Source: an uncultured Acidobacteriaceae bacterium (GTDB taxonomy: Bacteria; Acidobacteriota; Terriglobia; Terriglobales; Acidobacteriaceae). From it: a stretch of 63,509 nucleotides of DNA. The position numbers and the translations under genes are program-made. Position 1 is the stretch's first letter, and each line of letters starts with the position of its first letter. Location of the stretch: positions 1 through 63,509 of the forward strand of contig CAIMKZ010000031.1 of the NCBI GenBank assembly GCA_903842065.1. Direction: 5' to 3'. Positions 25,410 to 35,127 of this stretch are shown one piece after another. The notes below the pieces were generated by a model. The model was not told the DNA's origin. It saw nothing but the letters and a program-made list of their open reading frames with translations, and did no database searches.

Positions 25410-26396
25410 CTACTTGCTCGCCGCCTCGGCAGAGAAGTACAGATCGACGTTGCTTTTATCGACCAGCACTGAGCCCGTATCCACATACGCCGGATACGGC
25501 GAGAAGAAGTCTGTGTGGAAGTCCTTGTTGAGTACCGGCGGCGGTGCGTGCATCACGTCGTAGAGCATCTTCAGCCCGAAGTAGCCCATGGTGTACGGCT
25601 TCTGCGCGATGGTTGCCTCGATGGTTCCTTCGCGAACAGCATCGAGCGTGCCCGCATCGGTATCCCATGCCACCACGGTGATCTTCGCCGCAGGATTCCG
25701 CTTCACCGCGTCGGCAACCGGCTTGCCCGACATGGCTTCAAGGCACACAAATGCGTCGATCTTCTCCGCGCCGGTGCGGTGAACGTATGCCTGAGCCTTG
25801 TCGAAGGCAGCGTTCGCCCCCGTTTTGATATCGACAATATCGACGATACGCATGCCTGGATAGTGGGCGAATGTCTGCTTGAATCCCGACAGGCGATCTT
25901 CCAGGTTGGGCTGACCGGGGATGGTGAAGAAAACTACCGTTCCCTTGCCGCCAAGCTTCTCAATAAGCCGCGACGCGCCCAGACGCCCCGCGTCGATATT
26001 ATTTGTCCCAATGAACGTGGCCCGATGCGTAATCCGCGCATCCGAGTCAACCGTGATCACCGGAATCCCCATCCGTACCGCGTTGTCGATCTCCCGCTCG
26101 AGCACCGAGGCGTCGGATACAGAGATCAATATCCCCGACGGCCGAGTATGGACTGCCTGCTGCAGAGCGTCGAGTTCTCCGAGCGGGTCGTAGCTCTCCG
26201 GCCCGACAACTTTGGTAAAGACTTTGTAGCTGGCGGCCGCTTTGATGAAACCATGCGCCACCGTCTGCCAGTAGGGCAGTTGCGTGTTCACTGAGATGAG
26301 GTAGTAGGTCTCTGTCGGTGTTTTCTTGCTGCAACTGGTGGCGAAGACCAGCGCCAGTACCGCCAAAGCCGCCGGCAACATCCTGATCGATCTCAT
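25410..26396 (-). CDS. Orphan sugar-type periplasmic binding lipoprotein
   Basis: 328 aa from the ATG at 26396, with GGAGGAAG upstream. Lipoprotein signal ending LVFATSC (lipobox). The fold is periplasmic-binding-protein type I (RbsB/LacI-like): YYLISVNTQLPYWQTVAHG at the N-terminus, IPVITVDSDA, GTNNIDAGRLGA and VVAWDTDAG. Such proteins deliver a sugar or related solute to an ABC importer, but no permease or ATPase gene is adjacent. It therefore either works with a distant importer or acts as a sensor. Confidence 0.9.
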   Translation of the reverse strand: MRSIRMLPAALAVLALVFATSCSKKTPTETYYLISVNTQLPYWQTVAHGFIKAAASYKVFTKVVGPESYDPLGELDALQQAVHTRPSGILISVSDASVLEREIDNAVRMGIPVITVDSDARITHRATFIGTNNIDAGRLGASRLIEKLGGKGTVVFFTIPGQPNLEDRLSGFKQTFAHYPGMRIVDIVDIKTGANAAFDKAQAYVHRTGAEKIDAFVCLEAMSGKPVADAVKRNPAAKITVVAWDTDAGTLDAVREGTIEATIAQKPYTMGYFGLKMLYDVMHAPPPVLNKDFHTDFFSPYPAYVDTGSVLVDKSNVDLYFSAEAASK

Positions 26397-26686
26397 GACT
26401 TCCTCCCCCTCGAACAACTGCGTAGTCAAGCGCAAGCATGCGCGAGTGGAACGGCGCACACCTACCGTATAGGAGCGGAGTTATGCAATCAGGGCCGGTT
26501 CGCTTGAGACCGCCAGCTTGTGGCTAACGACGCAAGCGGCCAGAGTTACAAACCTCGCACCCGGCAGTGCCCATCCGAATTGAGAAACGGCTTCATCATA
26601 CACCCGTTTCAAATTTTGGGAAGAGCCGTGACGAAATATTTCCAAGCAGCTCGCTTTTAGCTCCCTCAACTACTGCCAACAGACAC

Positions 26687-26717
26687 GAAGGGCGCGGCAA
26701 CCAGCGCCGCGCCCTTC
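26687..26717 (-). terminator. Hairpin downstream of metallo-beta-lactamase paralogue 2
   Basis: GAAGGGCGCGGC, a 7-base loop, GCCGCGCCCTTC. The 12-base perfect stem begins 17 bases after the minus-strand stop at 26734. The trailing T run is weak, so stem stability may matter more than slippage. Confidence 0.6.
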
Positions 26718-26733
26718 TAGATGGTTCAGCCGC

Positions 26734-27735
26734 CTACGACTTCGGCGGATAGACCCCGTCCTTTACATACGCGATCGTGCTGAAGCCCTTCACGTACTTG
26801 TGCATGCGCGGGCCGGCAGGGCCGGTCGCCGGATCTGCGTAGTTGAAGTGCTCCGGGTTCTCGATAATCACGTTCAGCCCATCGAGAATCGCCGAAAACA
26901 CATTGTTCTCAAGGTTCACCATAAAGTGCCCCGGGAACAGGTAGTCGAACTCGGCGAACCGCGTTACCACCTTGGCCAGGTTGTCGCGATACGTCGTCAG
27001 GTTGGAGTACTGCCCGTTCGGCTTGCCCGGCGAAGGCCCCGGCCCAACGCTGATCACGTCGCTGCAAACCACATCGCCGCAGAACATCGCTCGGGTCTTC
27101 TTGTCCAGGAACATGGCATGGCCGGGCGCATGTCCGCCGGTCCATACGATCTCCACATCGTGGTCGCCGCCCAGGTTAAAGATGTGCCCGTTCTTCACTG
27201 GCACCAGCTTGTAGTCCTTATAGACGGGCAGGTCCTTCTTGTCGAACTGCAACCAGATATTCTTGCCGTCCTTATCGAACATGTAATCCCATGCGCCGGG
27301 CTTGCACTTTGCCTTGATCAACTCGTACTCGATGTCGAGACAGTAGACCGTGTCGAAGTGGACGTTGCCCAGACAGTGGTCGGGGCCCGAGTGGGTGTTG
27401 ACCACAACCAGCGGCTTGCCACCGGCCAGCTTGTTGACCAGAGCGCGGGTGTCGCCGATTCCAAAAGCGGTATCAACAACCAGCGCCTTCTCCGGGCCGA
27501 CAACCACATACATCCACACATCGCCCATGCCATCGCAGTTTTGATTGAACAGGCCGTAGACGTTTTCCCGGAACTGGTAGACCTCGATGTAGGGGTTCTC
27601 CGGGTACACCTTCAGCGTCTTGTTGTTCTCGCGCAGCAGCTTCATATACGACCAGCTGATCGCGTTCTGCGCCGGTCCCCACTTGATTCTCTTCGCCTTC
27701 GACGCCCCTTGAATGGGCAGCATCAGGTTATCCAT
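26734..27735 (-). CDS. Metallo-beta-lactamase-fold protein, paralogue 2 with altered metal motif
   Basis: 333 aa, no signal peptide. It aligns block for block with the two sister proteins (YMKLLRENNKTLKVYPENPY, VGPEKALVVDTAFGIG, NIWLQFDKKDLP, GFSTIAYVKDG). The first metal motif is HSGPDH (115-120): the second of the three histidines is replaced by Gly, while Asp119 and His120 remain. The later ligands in GGHAPGH, CGDVVCSD and PGHFM are kept. Either it binds a single metal or uses a different ligand. GAGAGG lies upstream of the ATG. It starts 21 bases after paralogue 3, so the two form an operon. Confidence 0.9.
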   Translation of the reverse strand: MDNLMLPIQGASKAKRIKWGPAQNAISWSYMKLLRENNKTLKVYPENPYIEVYQFRENVYGLFNQNCDGMGDVWMYVVVGPEKALVVDTAFGIGDTRALVNKLAGGKPLVVVNTHSGPDHCLGNVHFDTVYCLDIEYELIKAKCKPGAWDYMFDKDGKNIWLQFDKKDLPVYKDYKLVPVKNGHIFNLGGDHDVEIVWTGGHAPGHAMFLDKKTRAMFCGDVVCSDVISVGPGPSPGKPNGQYSNLTTYRDNLAKVVTRFAEFDYLFPGHFMVNLENNVFSAILDGLNVIIENPEHFNYADPATGPAGPRMHKYVKGFSTIAYVKDGVYPPKS

Positions 27736-27756
27736 ATCGATCCTCTCTCTCGGCGC

Positions 27757-28914
27757 TTAGCCCTTGTTGTATCCGTAGTAGACAACGCTGAACTGATTGA
27801 TGTGCTTCATATACCGCCCGGCCGGCGCGGTGGCCGACTTGCCCCAGCTCGCATCCCAGAAGTCGTAGTCGTTGGGATCCTTGAGGATGGCGTCGATAGC
27901 TTCCATCTCATTGGTCAGCGCGCTCTTGTCCACGTCGATCATGAAGTGCGAGGGATAGACCCAATCGAAATCCGCGCCGCGATCGACCAGCCGCTTCAGG
28001 TTCTTGCGGTAGGCGCTCAGCAACTGCTCTTCGCCGTGCGGTCCGCGCCCCGGCGCATTCACAGTGCCGCAACCCGAAGTATCGACGATGATGTTGTCGC
28101 CGGTGAAGACGATGCGGTTCTGCTTGTCGATGAAGCACGCGTGGCCGGCCGAGTGACCGCCCTGATACATGAGCTCGATCTCGTAGCCCTTGCCCAGGTC
28201 GAACTTGTACCCATCCGGAACGCCCGCGATCTCGTACTTCTTGAACTTGGGCAGATCGTTGCGGTCGAACTCGACCCAGATGTTGTCGCCGTAGTCGTCG
28301 AAGAGGTAGTCGAACATGTGCGGGTTCTGCTGGGCCAGGTACGGCGCCAGATACTCGTGGCAGTAGATCTTGTCGAAGCGGGCGTTGCCGTAGGCGTGGT
28401 CAAAGTGCTCGTGAGTATTCGCCACATACAGCGGCTTGCCGCCGGTCAGCTTGTCGCACAGACCCTTCAGGTCGCCGAGCCCGTAGGCAGTATCGATCAG
28501 CAGAGCCTTCTCCGGCCCTACGGTCAGAAACATCCACACGTCGCCGCCGCCGTCCAGGTTATGCGTAAACAGCCCGAAGAGGTTCTTGCGCAGCGTATAG
28601 ACCTCGACGTACGGGTTCACGGGATAGATCACCCGCGTCTTGTTGTTCTCGCGCAGCTCCTTCATGTAGGCCCAGCTCACCGGATCGATCGGCGCATCGT
28701 GCTTGATGCGCACCGACTTCAGCTCCGACTTGATGGGCCACATCATCTTCCGCCGTCCCGGCCCAACCAGATGCACCGGGAACGTCTCCGCCGCTTTTAC
28801 GGCCTTCTTCTCTGCGCCAGCCTTCGTCTCGGCCGCCGCAATCTTGCCGGCCAGCCCCAACGCCGCCGCTCCGGCGCTTGCCGTGCGCAGAAACTCCCTG
28901 CGATTCGTCTTCAT
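27757..28914 (-). CDS. Tat-exported metallo-beta-lactamase-fold protein, paralogue 3
   Basis: 385 aa from the second ATG (28914), which has AAGGG 9 bases upstream; the ATG three codons earlier has none. Tat leader TNRREFLRTASAG. Intact HEHFDH (168-173), with GGHSAGH, FTGDN and PSHFM completing the site. It is closest in layout to paralogue 1: both have the DYGDNIW block and end in YYGYNKG or AYGYNKA. It heads the operon with paralogue 2, so one exported and one apparently cytosolic copy are produced from one message. It is divergent from pyrG. Confidence 0.9.
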   Translation of the reverse strand: MKTNRREFLRTASAGAAALGLAGKIAAAETKAGAEKKAVKAAETFPVHLVGPGRRKMMWPIKSELKSVRIKHDAPIDPVSWAYMKELRENNKTRVIYPVNPYVEVYTLRKNLFGLFTHNLDGGGDVWMFLTVGPEKALLIDTAYGLGDLKGLCDKLTGGKPLYVANTHEHFDHAYGNARFDKIYCHEYLAPYLAQQNPHMFDYLFDDYGDNIWVEFDRNDLPKFKKYEIAGVPDGYKFDLGKGYEIELMYQGGHSAGHACFIDKQNRIVFTGDNIIVDTSGCGTVNAPGRGPHGEEQLLSAYRKNLKRLVDRGADFDWVYPSHFMIDVDKSALTNEMEAIDAILKDPNDYDFWDASWGKSATAPAGRYMKHINQFSVVYYGYNKG

Positions 28915-29127
28915 AGTCCTCATCCCTTATGGTGAAGCAAATTTTTGCCCCAGGATCTGAGGCGTAATCCGGCTGCCGCGCGTACCAATCCCGCCGTTCG
29001 CAACCGCCTGCCAACCACTTTGATAGTTGCCGGAAGTATAGCTGTTCCGATGTCTGTTCTCGAAGACGCTCCCGGATTGCGAAATGTCTCCGCTTTTCTC
29101 ACAGACCTTTGGCATTTTCTCTTTTGA

Positions 29128-30873
<1,746 letters not shown>

Positions 30874-30904
30874 ACCGGAGTAATATCATTGCACGGAGAA
30901 TACC

Positions 30905-31717
30905 GTGGCCCACTACTTCGCGAATAAGGTTATTTCCTTTGCGGCATTAGTGGTCTTGTTGCTTGGAGCCACGCCTTCGCTTTACTGCAGCACAGTAGAG
31001 GTTACGGTTGAAGTCATACCGTCTCCCCTCATCAGAGCCAAACAGAACGCGCGGATTGGAGTTATGCTCGAAGGCAAACCAGTTCCAGGCGTGAAAGTTG
31101 ACGTCTGGAAGTCTTCTCCTTCTCCAGGACTATTTGCCTCTTTCGTTACCGACGGGAATGGCATGATTATCCTTCCAATCCTACCTTCGGGCGTGTATTC
31201 CATAGGACCTGCGCCTGCGCATAATCCGAGATATGTTGGGGGATTTAGCGTATGTGTGATTCCATGTAACGGCAGCCTCCTCGAAACAACTGATATTGTT
31301 TTTGACAATCTCAGAAGTCCGCCTCGTCCTATCGACCGGGATCAAAGTGCATTAAGCGAACTCCGAATGGAAATTGGTCCAACCATAGATTCAACAGACC
31401 TGAACCTGATTCGCAGGGCTCAACAACAGCCCGTTTTCGGTCGTCTTCCCTTGCTGCGTGGATCGGTGATTGACCAATCCGGAGCCTTCATTCCCGGCGC
31501 GTGGGTCGATGTAGTTGCGAAGGGAGCGGAAGCAAAACGTGTTGTCCTTCTGCACGCCGATCGCGTGGGGGGGTTCTCGACCGATCTTCCGGATGGCGAC
31601 TATATCTTGATTGTTTCTTCCCCCGGGTTCAGAACACGCGCGTTGGAAGTTATTGTGGATCGATCAGAAAAGCCTGGCGATTTACTCATTCTGCTTGATA
31701 TCGGAGCTACAACGTAA
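30905..31717 (+). CDS. Exported protein with two carboxypeptidase-regulatory-like domains
   Basis: 270 aa from a GTG at 30905 (GGAGA 6 bases upstream). Signal peptide ISFAALVVLLLGATPSLYC; the cysteine that follows is a possible lipobox. The first beta domain (about 35-110) contains VMLEGKPVPGVKVDVWK and the second (about 180-265) LRGSVIDQSGAFIPGAWVDV, the same fold found at the front of Oar-like receptors. Composition is less GC-rich than the neighbours. Probably a surface or periplasmic binding module; no enzyme motif seen. It follows pyrG by 31 bases but is unrelated in function. Confidence 0.78.
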   Translation: MAHYFANKVISFAALVVLLLGATPSLYCSTVEVTVEVIPSPLIRAKQNARIGVMLEGKPVPGVKVDVWKSSPSPGLFASFVTDGNGMIILPILPSGVYSIGPAPAHNPRYVGGFSVCVIPCNGSLLETTDIVFDNLRSPPRPIDRDQSALSELRMEIGPTIDSTDLNLIRRAQQQPVFGRLPLLRGSVIDQSGAFIPGAWVDVVAKGAEAKRVVLLHADRVGGFSTDLPDGDYILIVSSPGFRTRALEVIVDRSEKPGDLLILLDIGATT

Positions 31718-31744
31718 GAAGCATAATCGCCTGAAGCCGCCCCC

Positions 31745-32167
31745 TCACGGCCTCACAATCCGCCCCGCCAGATCCGGCGCAACCCTCTCGAAATCCCGCA
31801 GATTCCACGTGTAGATGAAATCCGCTTTCACCTTCCGCGCGCAGGCCACGTGCAAAGCGTCGTAGATACTGCCGCCTGCAACACCCACCGCCGAAGCTGC
31901 ACGAATCGCCTTCACATATTCCTCTGCCGTAAGCTCGACCGGCGTCACGCGTGCGAGAAACACGTCAACCGCATCCGCCGCGGCTCGCGGAGATAGACGA
32001 TACCCTCTCGGCATTGCGGTCAGCACGTTGTAGACCTCGGCCAGCGTGTGCGCGTTCACAAATGTGTCCGCATACGTGCACTGGTTCCACAGTTCGAGGC
32101 TCGGCGCGTGATGCATATGGTGCACGTGCGCAACGGCGATCAGCACCGACGTGTCGAGAAAGATCAC
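31745..32167 (-). CDS. PIN-domain toxin (VapC family), module 1
   Basis: 140 aa. PIN-domain ribonuclease with metal-binding acids in MIFLDTSVLIAV (Asp5), HTLAEVYNV (Glu), SIYDALHVA (Asp) and FIYTWNLRDF near the C-terminus. VapC enzymes cut tRNA or rRNA and halt growth. It starts with GTG, whose GTGA overlaps the antitoxin stop by 4 bases, so translation is coupled. An unusual HVHHMHH run lies at residues 14-20. Confidence 0.92.
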   Translation of the reverse strand: MIFLDTSVLIAVAHVHHMHHAPSLELWNQCTYADTFVNAHTLAEVYNVLTAMPRGYRLSPRAAADAVDVFLARVTPVELTAEEYVKAIRAASAVGVAGGSIYDALHVACARKVKADFIYTWNLRDFERVAPDLAGRIVRP

Positions 32168-32475
32168 CGGGCCTCCGCGTCGAGCCCCATGATGTGGCGC
32201 TCGCGATCCCGGCGGCCCTGGGCAACGCCCTCATTCACCATCTCAAGCGTCAGAATGGGCGCCTGCTTGCGGTCGGCCGGATAGACCAGAGGCGTTCCGT
32301 TCTCGACGACCAGCTCGGCCTCGCTCTCGCAGGGAGTCAGCGACATCTTGTCTCCGGAGCGTTCGAGGGTCAAACGCACCCCCGCGTGGAGTTCGAATAA
32401 ATCCCGCATCTTCTTCGGAATCACGATCCGCCCGGCCTTATCGATCTCCACAATGGCACTGGAAATGGTATTCAT
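32164..32475 (-). CDS. AbrB/MazE-type antitoxin, module 1
   Basis: 103 aa. The N-terminal SpoVT/AbrB swapped-hairpin is AIVEIDKAGRIVIPKKMRDL, a DNA-binding domain; the C-terminal half binds the toxin. Longer than the usual 70-85 residues. It sits directly upstream of the PIN toxin and next to a palindrome beginning at its start codon, consistent with autorepression. Confidence 0.9.
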   Translation of the reverse strand: MNTISSAIVEIDKAGRIVIPKKMRDLFELHAGVRLTLERSGDKMSLTPCESEAELVVENGTPLVYPADRKQAPILTLEMVNEGVAQGRRDRERHIMGLDAEAR

Positions 32476-32504
32476 AATGCCATTTTACCATTGAAAATGG
32501 CATT
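32476..32504. promoter_or_regulatory. Palindromic operator of antitoxin module 1
   Basis: AATGCCATTTT (32476-32486) and AAAATGGCATT (32494-32504) form a perfect 11-base inverted repeat with a 7-base spacer. It abuts the antitoxin ATG (codon at 32473-32475). Additional half-like ATGGTATT and TTGCCAT sequences flank it. TAAAAT inside the palindrome could serve as a -10, so the transcript would be nearly leaderless. Confidence 0.75.
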
Positions 32505-32650
32505 TACTTGCCATAAAGTACTCCTTTGCCAAACTGCACAGTCTCCCTCAGCCCGGGCAGTGGTATCCTGTGTCGTTCGAAAAATACCCAGCTCTAGTAT
32601 CCCCAGGGCATTCGACATTCGTTTTGAGGCCCGGAAAAGACGGTTCAGCG

Positions 32651-33472
32651 ATGAGAACTAAATCTAATTATTCGTATAGCTTGCGACTTACATTCAGAGC
32701 AACGGCACTGTTTTCTGTGCTCTTCGCGGCAGTGCTTGTCTCTGCCCAGGCCCCGCCCAGCGCCCCCGCCCAACCCCAGCTCAACATCCTCATCACCCCC
32801 GCGGTCCAGCCCGCCCTCGAAGAACTCACCCCCCGCTACCTGGCCGACCACCACACCGCCATCAAGATCGAGACCGGCGGCTCCATGGGCACAACCGGCA
32901 CCGCCATCCCCGCCCGCCTCGATCGTGGCGAGATCTTTGACGTCGTCATCCTCTTCGACGCCTCGCTCGACGATCTCATCCGCCGCGGAAAGGTCTTGCC
33001 CGATAGCAAAGTCGATCTGGTGAACTCCGATATCGGCGTGGCGGTCAAGACTGGCGCGCCCAAGCCTGACATCTCCACGCTTGAGGCGCTCAAGAAGTTC
33101 CTGCTAGGGGCCAAATCCATCACTTATACGGCAGGAGTCAGCGGCGTTTATGTCCGCGACGTGATGTTTCCCATGCTCGGCATCGCCGACGACATGAAGG
33201 CCAAGACCGTGATGTCTACCGGCGCAGCGGCGGCGGTTGCCGACGGCAAAGCCGAACTGGGCATTCAGCAGGTAAGCGAACTGATGCCCATCAAGGGCGT
33301 CGATGTCTACGCCCTGCCCCACGCTGCCGCCAAGCCCAGCGTCTTTTCCGCCGGCATTCCCGTAAACGCGCCGCACCCCAAAGAGGCCCGCGTTTACATC
33401 GACTGGCTTACCTCTCCGGCCGCTTACGACGCCATCCGCAAAGCCGGCCTCGATCCCTTCCACGCCAAATAA
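32651..33472 (+). CDS. ModA-like periplasmic substrate-binding protein
   Basis: 273 aa from the ATG at 32651; the frame is open 27 codons upstream without coding character. Signal peptide TALFSVLFAAVLVSAQ. Type II binding-protein fold: LNILITPAVQPALEELTPRY, GGSMGTTGTAIPARLDRGE, FDVVILFD, and GKAELGIQQVSELMP, matching molybdate/extracellular solute-binding proteins in order. No modB/modC genes adjoin it, and the oxyanion ligands are not certain, so the solute is open. An orphan binding protein, as with the lipoprotein near 26 kb. A strong terminator follows. Confidence 0.85.
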   Translation: MRTKSNYSYSLRLTFRATALFSVLFAAVLVSAQAPPSAPAQPQLNILITPAVQPALEELTPRYLADHHTAIKIETGGSMGTTGTAIPARLDRGEIFDVVILFDASLDDLIRRGKVLPDSKVDLVNSDIGVAVKTGAPKPDISTLEALKKFLLGAKSITYTAGVSGVYVRDVMFPMLGIADDMKAKTVMSTGAAAAVADGKAELGIQQVSELMPIKGVDVYALPHAAAKPSVFSAGIPVNAPHPKEARVYIDWLTSPAAYDAIRKAGLDPFHAK

Positions 33473-33516
33473 CCTGCGAATGCAGAACTCAAACCCTACT
33501 CATAGCCCCAACAATC

Positions 33517-33560
33517 AAAGCCGCCCCGGAGCGATCTTCCTCTCCGGGGCGGCTTTGTTT
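33517..33560. terminator. Bidirectional terminator, binding protein / hydrolase
   Basis: AAAGCCGCCCCGGAG, 10-base loop, CTCCGGGGCGGCTTTGTTTT. A 15-base perfect stem between convergent genes with A and T tracts on either side. Confidence 0.92.
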
Positions 33561-33576
33561 TGCGCTAAAAAATCGT

Positions 33577-34929
33577 TTACATAAAGCGGCCCGGCTTGCT
33601 CAGCCACTTGTCCGCGTAGTCGTAAAGCGTCTTGATCGTATCCCCATACTGCCCCGGCGTCTTCTCGCACTTCTTGCAGGGCGTGTAGCCGTGGGTCGCG
33701 CCCTCGACAAACGCCAGCGTTTTATCCGTTGCCTTCGAGTGGTTGTAGATGGTCTCGGCGGCCAGATACTCCCAGTGGGCGGTCATACCCATCACCAGCG
33801 TCGGCACGCCGATGCCCTCCACGGTCCCCGGCGGAGCGCTGTAACTCGACGACCAGTCGATGCCCTTCACCGTGTCCTCGTTGTAGCTAAAGTCCGGCCC
33901 GGTGCGCAGCGCGAACGTGCTCAAAAAGCTACGAACCGTTGCCTTCAGTGTTCCATTGCTGTAGCTCGGCGTCGGGTTGTTGAAGCCTTCAGGGACGCGG
34001 ACCGTATGCACAATTTCGTTCGTGATCGACCCATCGGCGTGAATCAGCGGCCAGGCCTTCACTGTGTGCGACATCAGATTCACATCCTGCGCAAACAGCC
34101 GGTTTGCTGCACCCACAAAGTTGCCGCCCGGAATATCAAACGGCGCGTCGTCGTTGTACGGTCCCTTGCCGGCCTGAATGTCGGCGAGCTTGGCCAGAGC
34201 AGAATCGATCAACGCATTATTCCGCTTGCCCACCGCAGTCTGCCACTTCTTGATGAACTCCGCGCTATAGTCGGAGTTGCCGTTGGCGACAAAGCCGTTC
34301 TTCGGGTTGAAGAGGTCGAGATCGGGGTTCAGCTTGATGCCGTTGTCCTCGCTTGTAACCGACGGGTCGATCGAGAACAGCATCATCGTCGCCGTGCCCC
34401 AGTTCGAGTCCACCAGCATCATGCCATCGGCCGCGGGCATTCCGGCCAACGAATCCGGGCACTTTACGATCTTCTCTGGCCCCTGACAGACCTTCACGCC
34501 GTTCTCGGCGATGTCCTGGTAGCTCGACATCAGCACGCCGCCGCCAGAGTGGCCCCACAGCACAATCTTCTTCACGTCGGGATTCTTCCTCAGCCAGGCC
34601 ACGCCCAGCTTGGCGTCGAGCAGCACGCGATCCATATTTACGTTGCCCACGTTGGCCTTGGCGGTCGTGGTGTTGCCGCACAGCACGCGATAGCCGCGTT
34701 TCGAGAGCTCCGTGCAGCCCGAGAACGTAAGGTAGTCGCCCTCGTTGTGCATGATAAACACGGCGATCTGCGCCTTCGGCCCCGGATTTACCGGCTCATA
34801 GAAGACGCCCGGGACGCCCTGGCCCAGCTTCACAAAGGTGGTCTTGATCTGACTGTCCTGCGCGGCAGATACAACGGCGCACAGCATGACGGTAGCGGCG
34901 AAAAGCACTAGAAGCTTGCAGGATTTCAT
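33577..34929 (-). CDS. Exported alpha/beta hydrolase, large form
   Basis: 450 aa with signal peptide (KLLVLFAATVMLCAVVSAAQ). Nucleophile elbow GHSGGG near residue 129, a late MTAHWEYL segment and a catalytic histidine in EGATHGYTPC. About 120 residues are inserted between the elbow and the C-terminal half (beginning MPAADGMMLVDSNWGT), with four cysteines (CQG, KCPD and CKKC) that may form disulphides in the periplasm. GGGAGA lies upstream of the ATG. No specific family assigned; esterase or peptidase activity is likely. Confidence 0.85.
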   Translation of the reverse strand: MKSCKLLVLFAATVMLCAVVSAAQDSQIKTTFVKLGQGVPGVFYEPVNPGPKAQIAVFIMHNEGDYLTFSGCTELSKRGYRVLCGNTTTAKANVGNVNMDRVLLDAKLGVAWLRKNPDVKKIVLWGHSGGGVLMSSYQDIAENGVKVCQGPEKIVKCPDSLAGMPAADGMMLVDSNWGTATMMLFSIDPSVTSEDNGIKLNPDLDLFNPKNGFVANGNSDYSAEFIKKWQTAVGKRNNALIDSALAKLADIQAGKGPYNDDAPFDIPGGNFVGAANRLFAQDVNLMSHTVKAWPLIHADGSITNEIVHTVRVPEGFNNPTPSYSNGTLKATVRSFLSTFALRTGPDFSYNEDTVKGIDWSSSYSAPPGTVEGIGVPTLVMGMTAHWEYLAAETIYNHSKATDKTLAFVEGATHGYTPCKKCEKTPGQYGDTIKTLYDYADKWLSKPGRFM

Positions 34930-35127
34930 AGGTGGAGATCTCCCTTAACAGAGCTGAAAATGATGGCTTCGACGAGTGACTGCCATCATAGCTGCGAAAA
35001 ATCTCCCCGGCAATATGGAAATCGTCACGCACGTTATTCAGCGCGTGCGTTCGGCATCTTTTGACAGTGCACCTTCTTCCCCTTTACCTTGAGTTGACCG
35101 CAAATCTTCCCCAGAGGACCGCACTCC

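Noticed and set aside
26481..26669. 62-codon minus-strand frame in the gap between the binding lipoprotein and paralogue 2
   Set aside because: No ribosome site, no recognisable composition, and it lies in the upstream region of the lipoprotein gene.
26800..28935. 711-codon open frame on the plus strand opposite both metallo-beta-lactamase genes
   Set aside because: It is antisense to two well-conserved paralogues with correct motifs and ribosome sites. Its translation has no domain, and in GC-rich DNA the antisense frame often lacks stops.
33691..34911. 406-codon frame antisense to the exported hydrolase
   Set aside because: Arg- and His-rich translation without conserved pattern; the other strand has signal peptide and GHSGGG.
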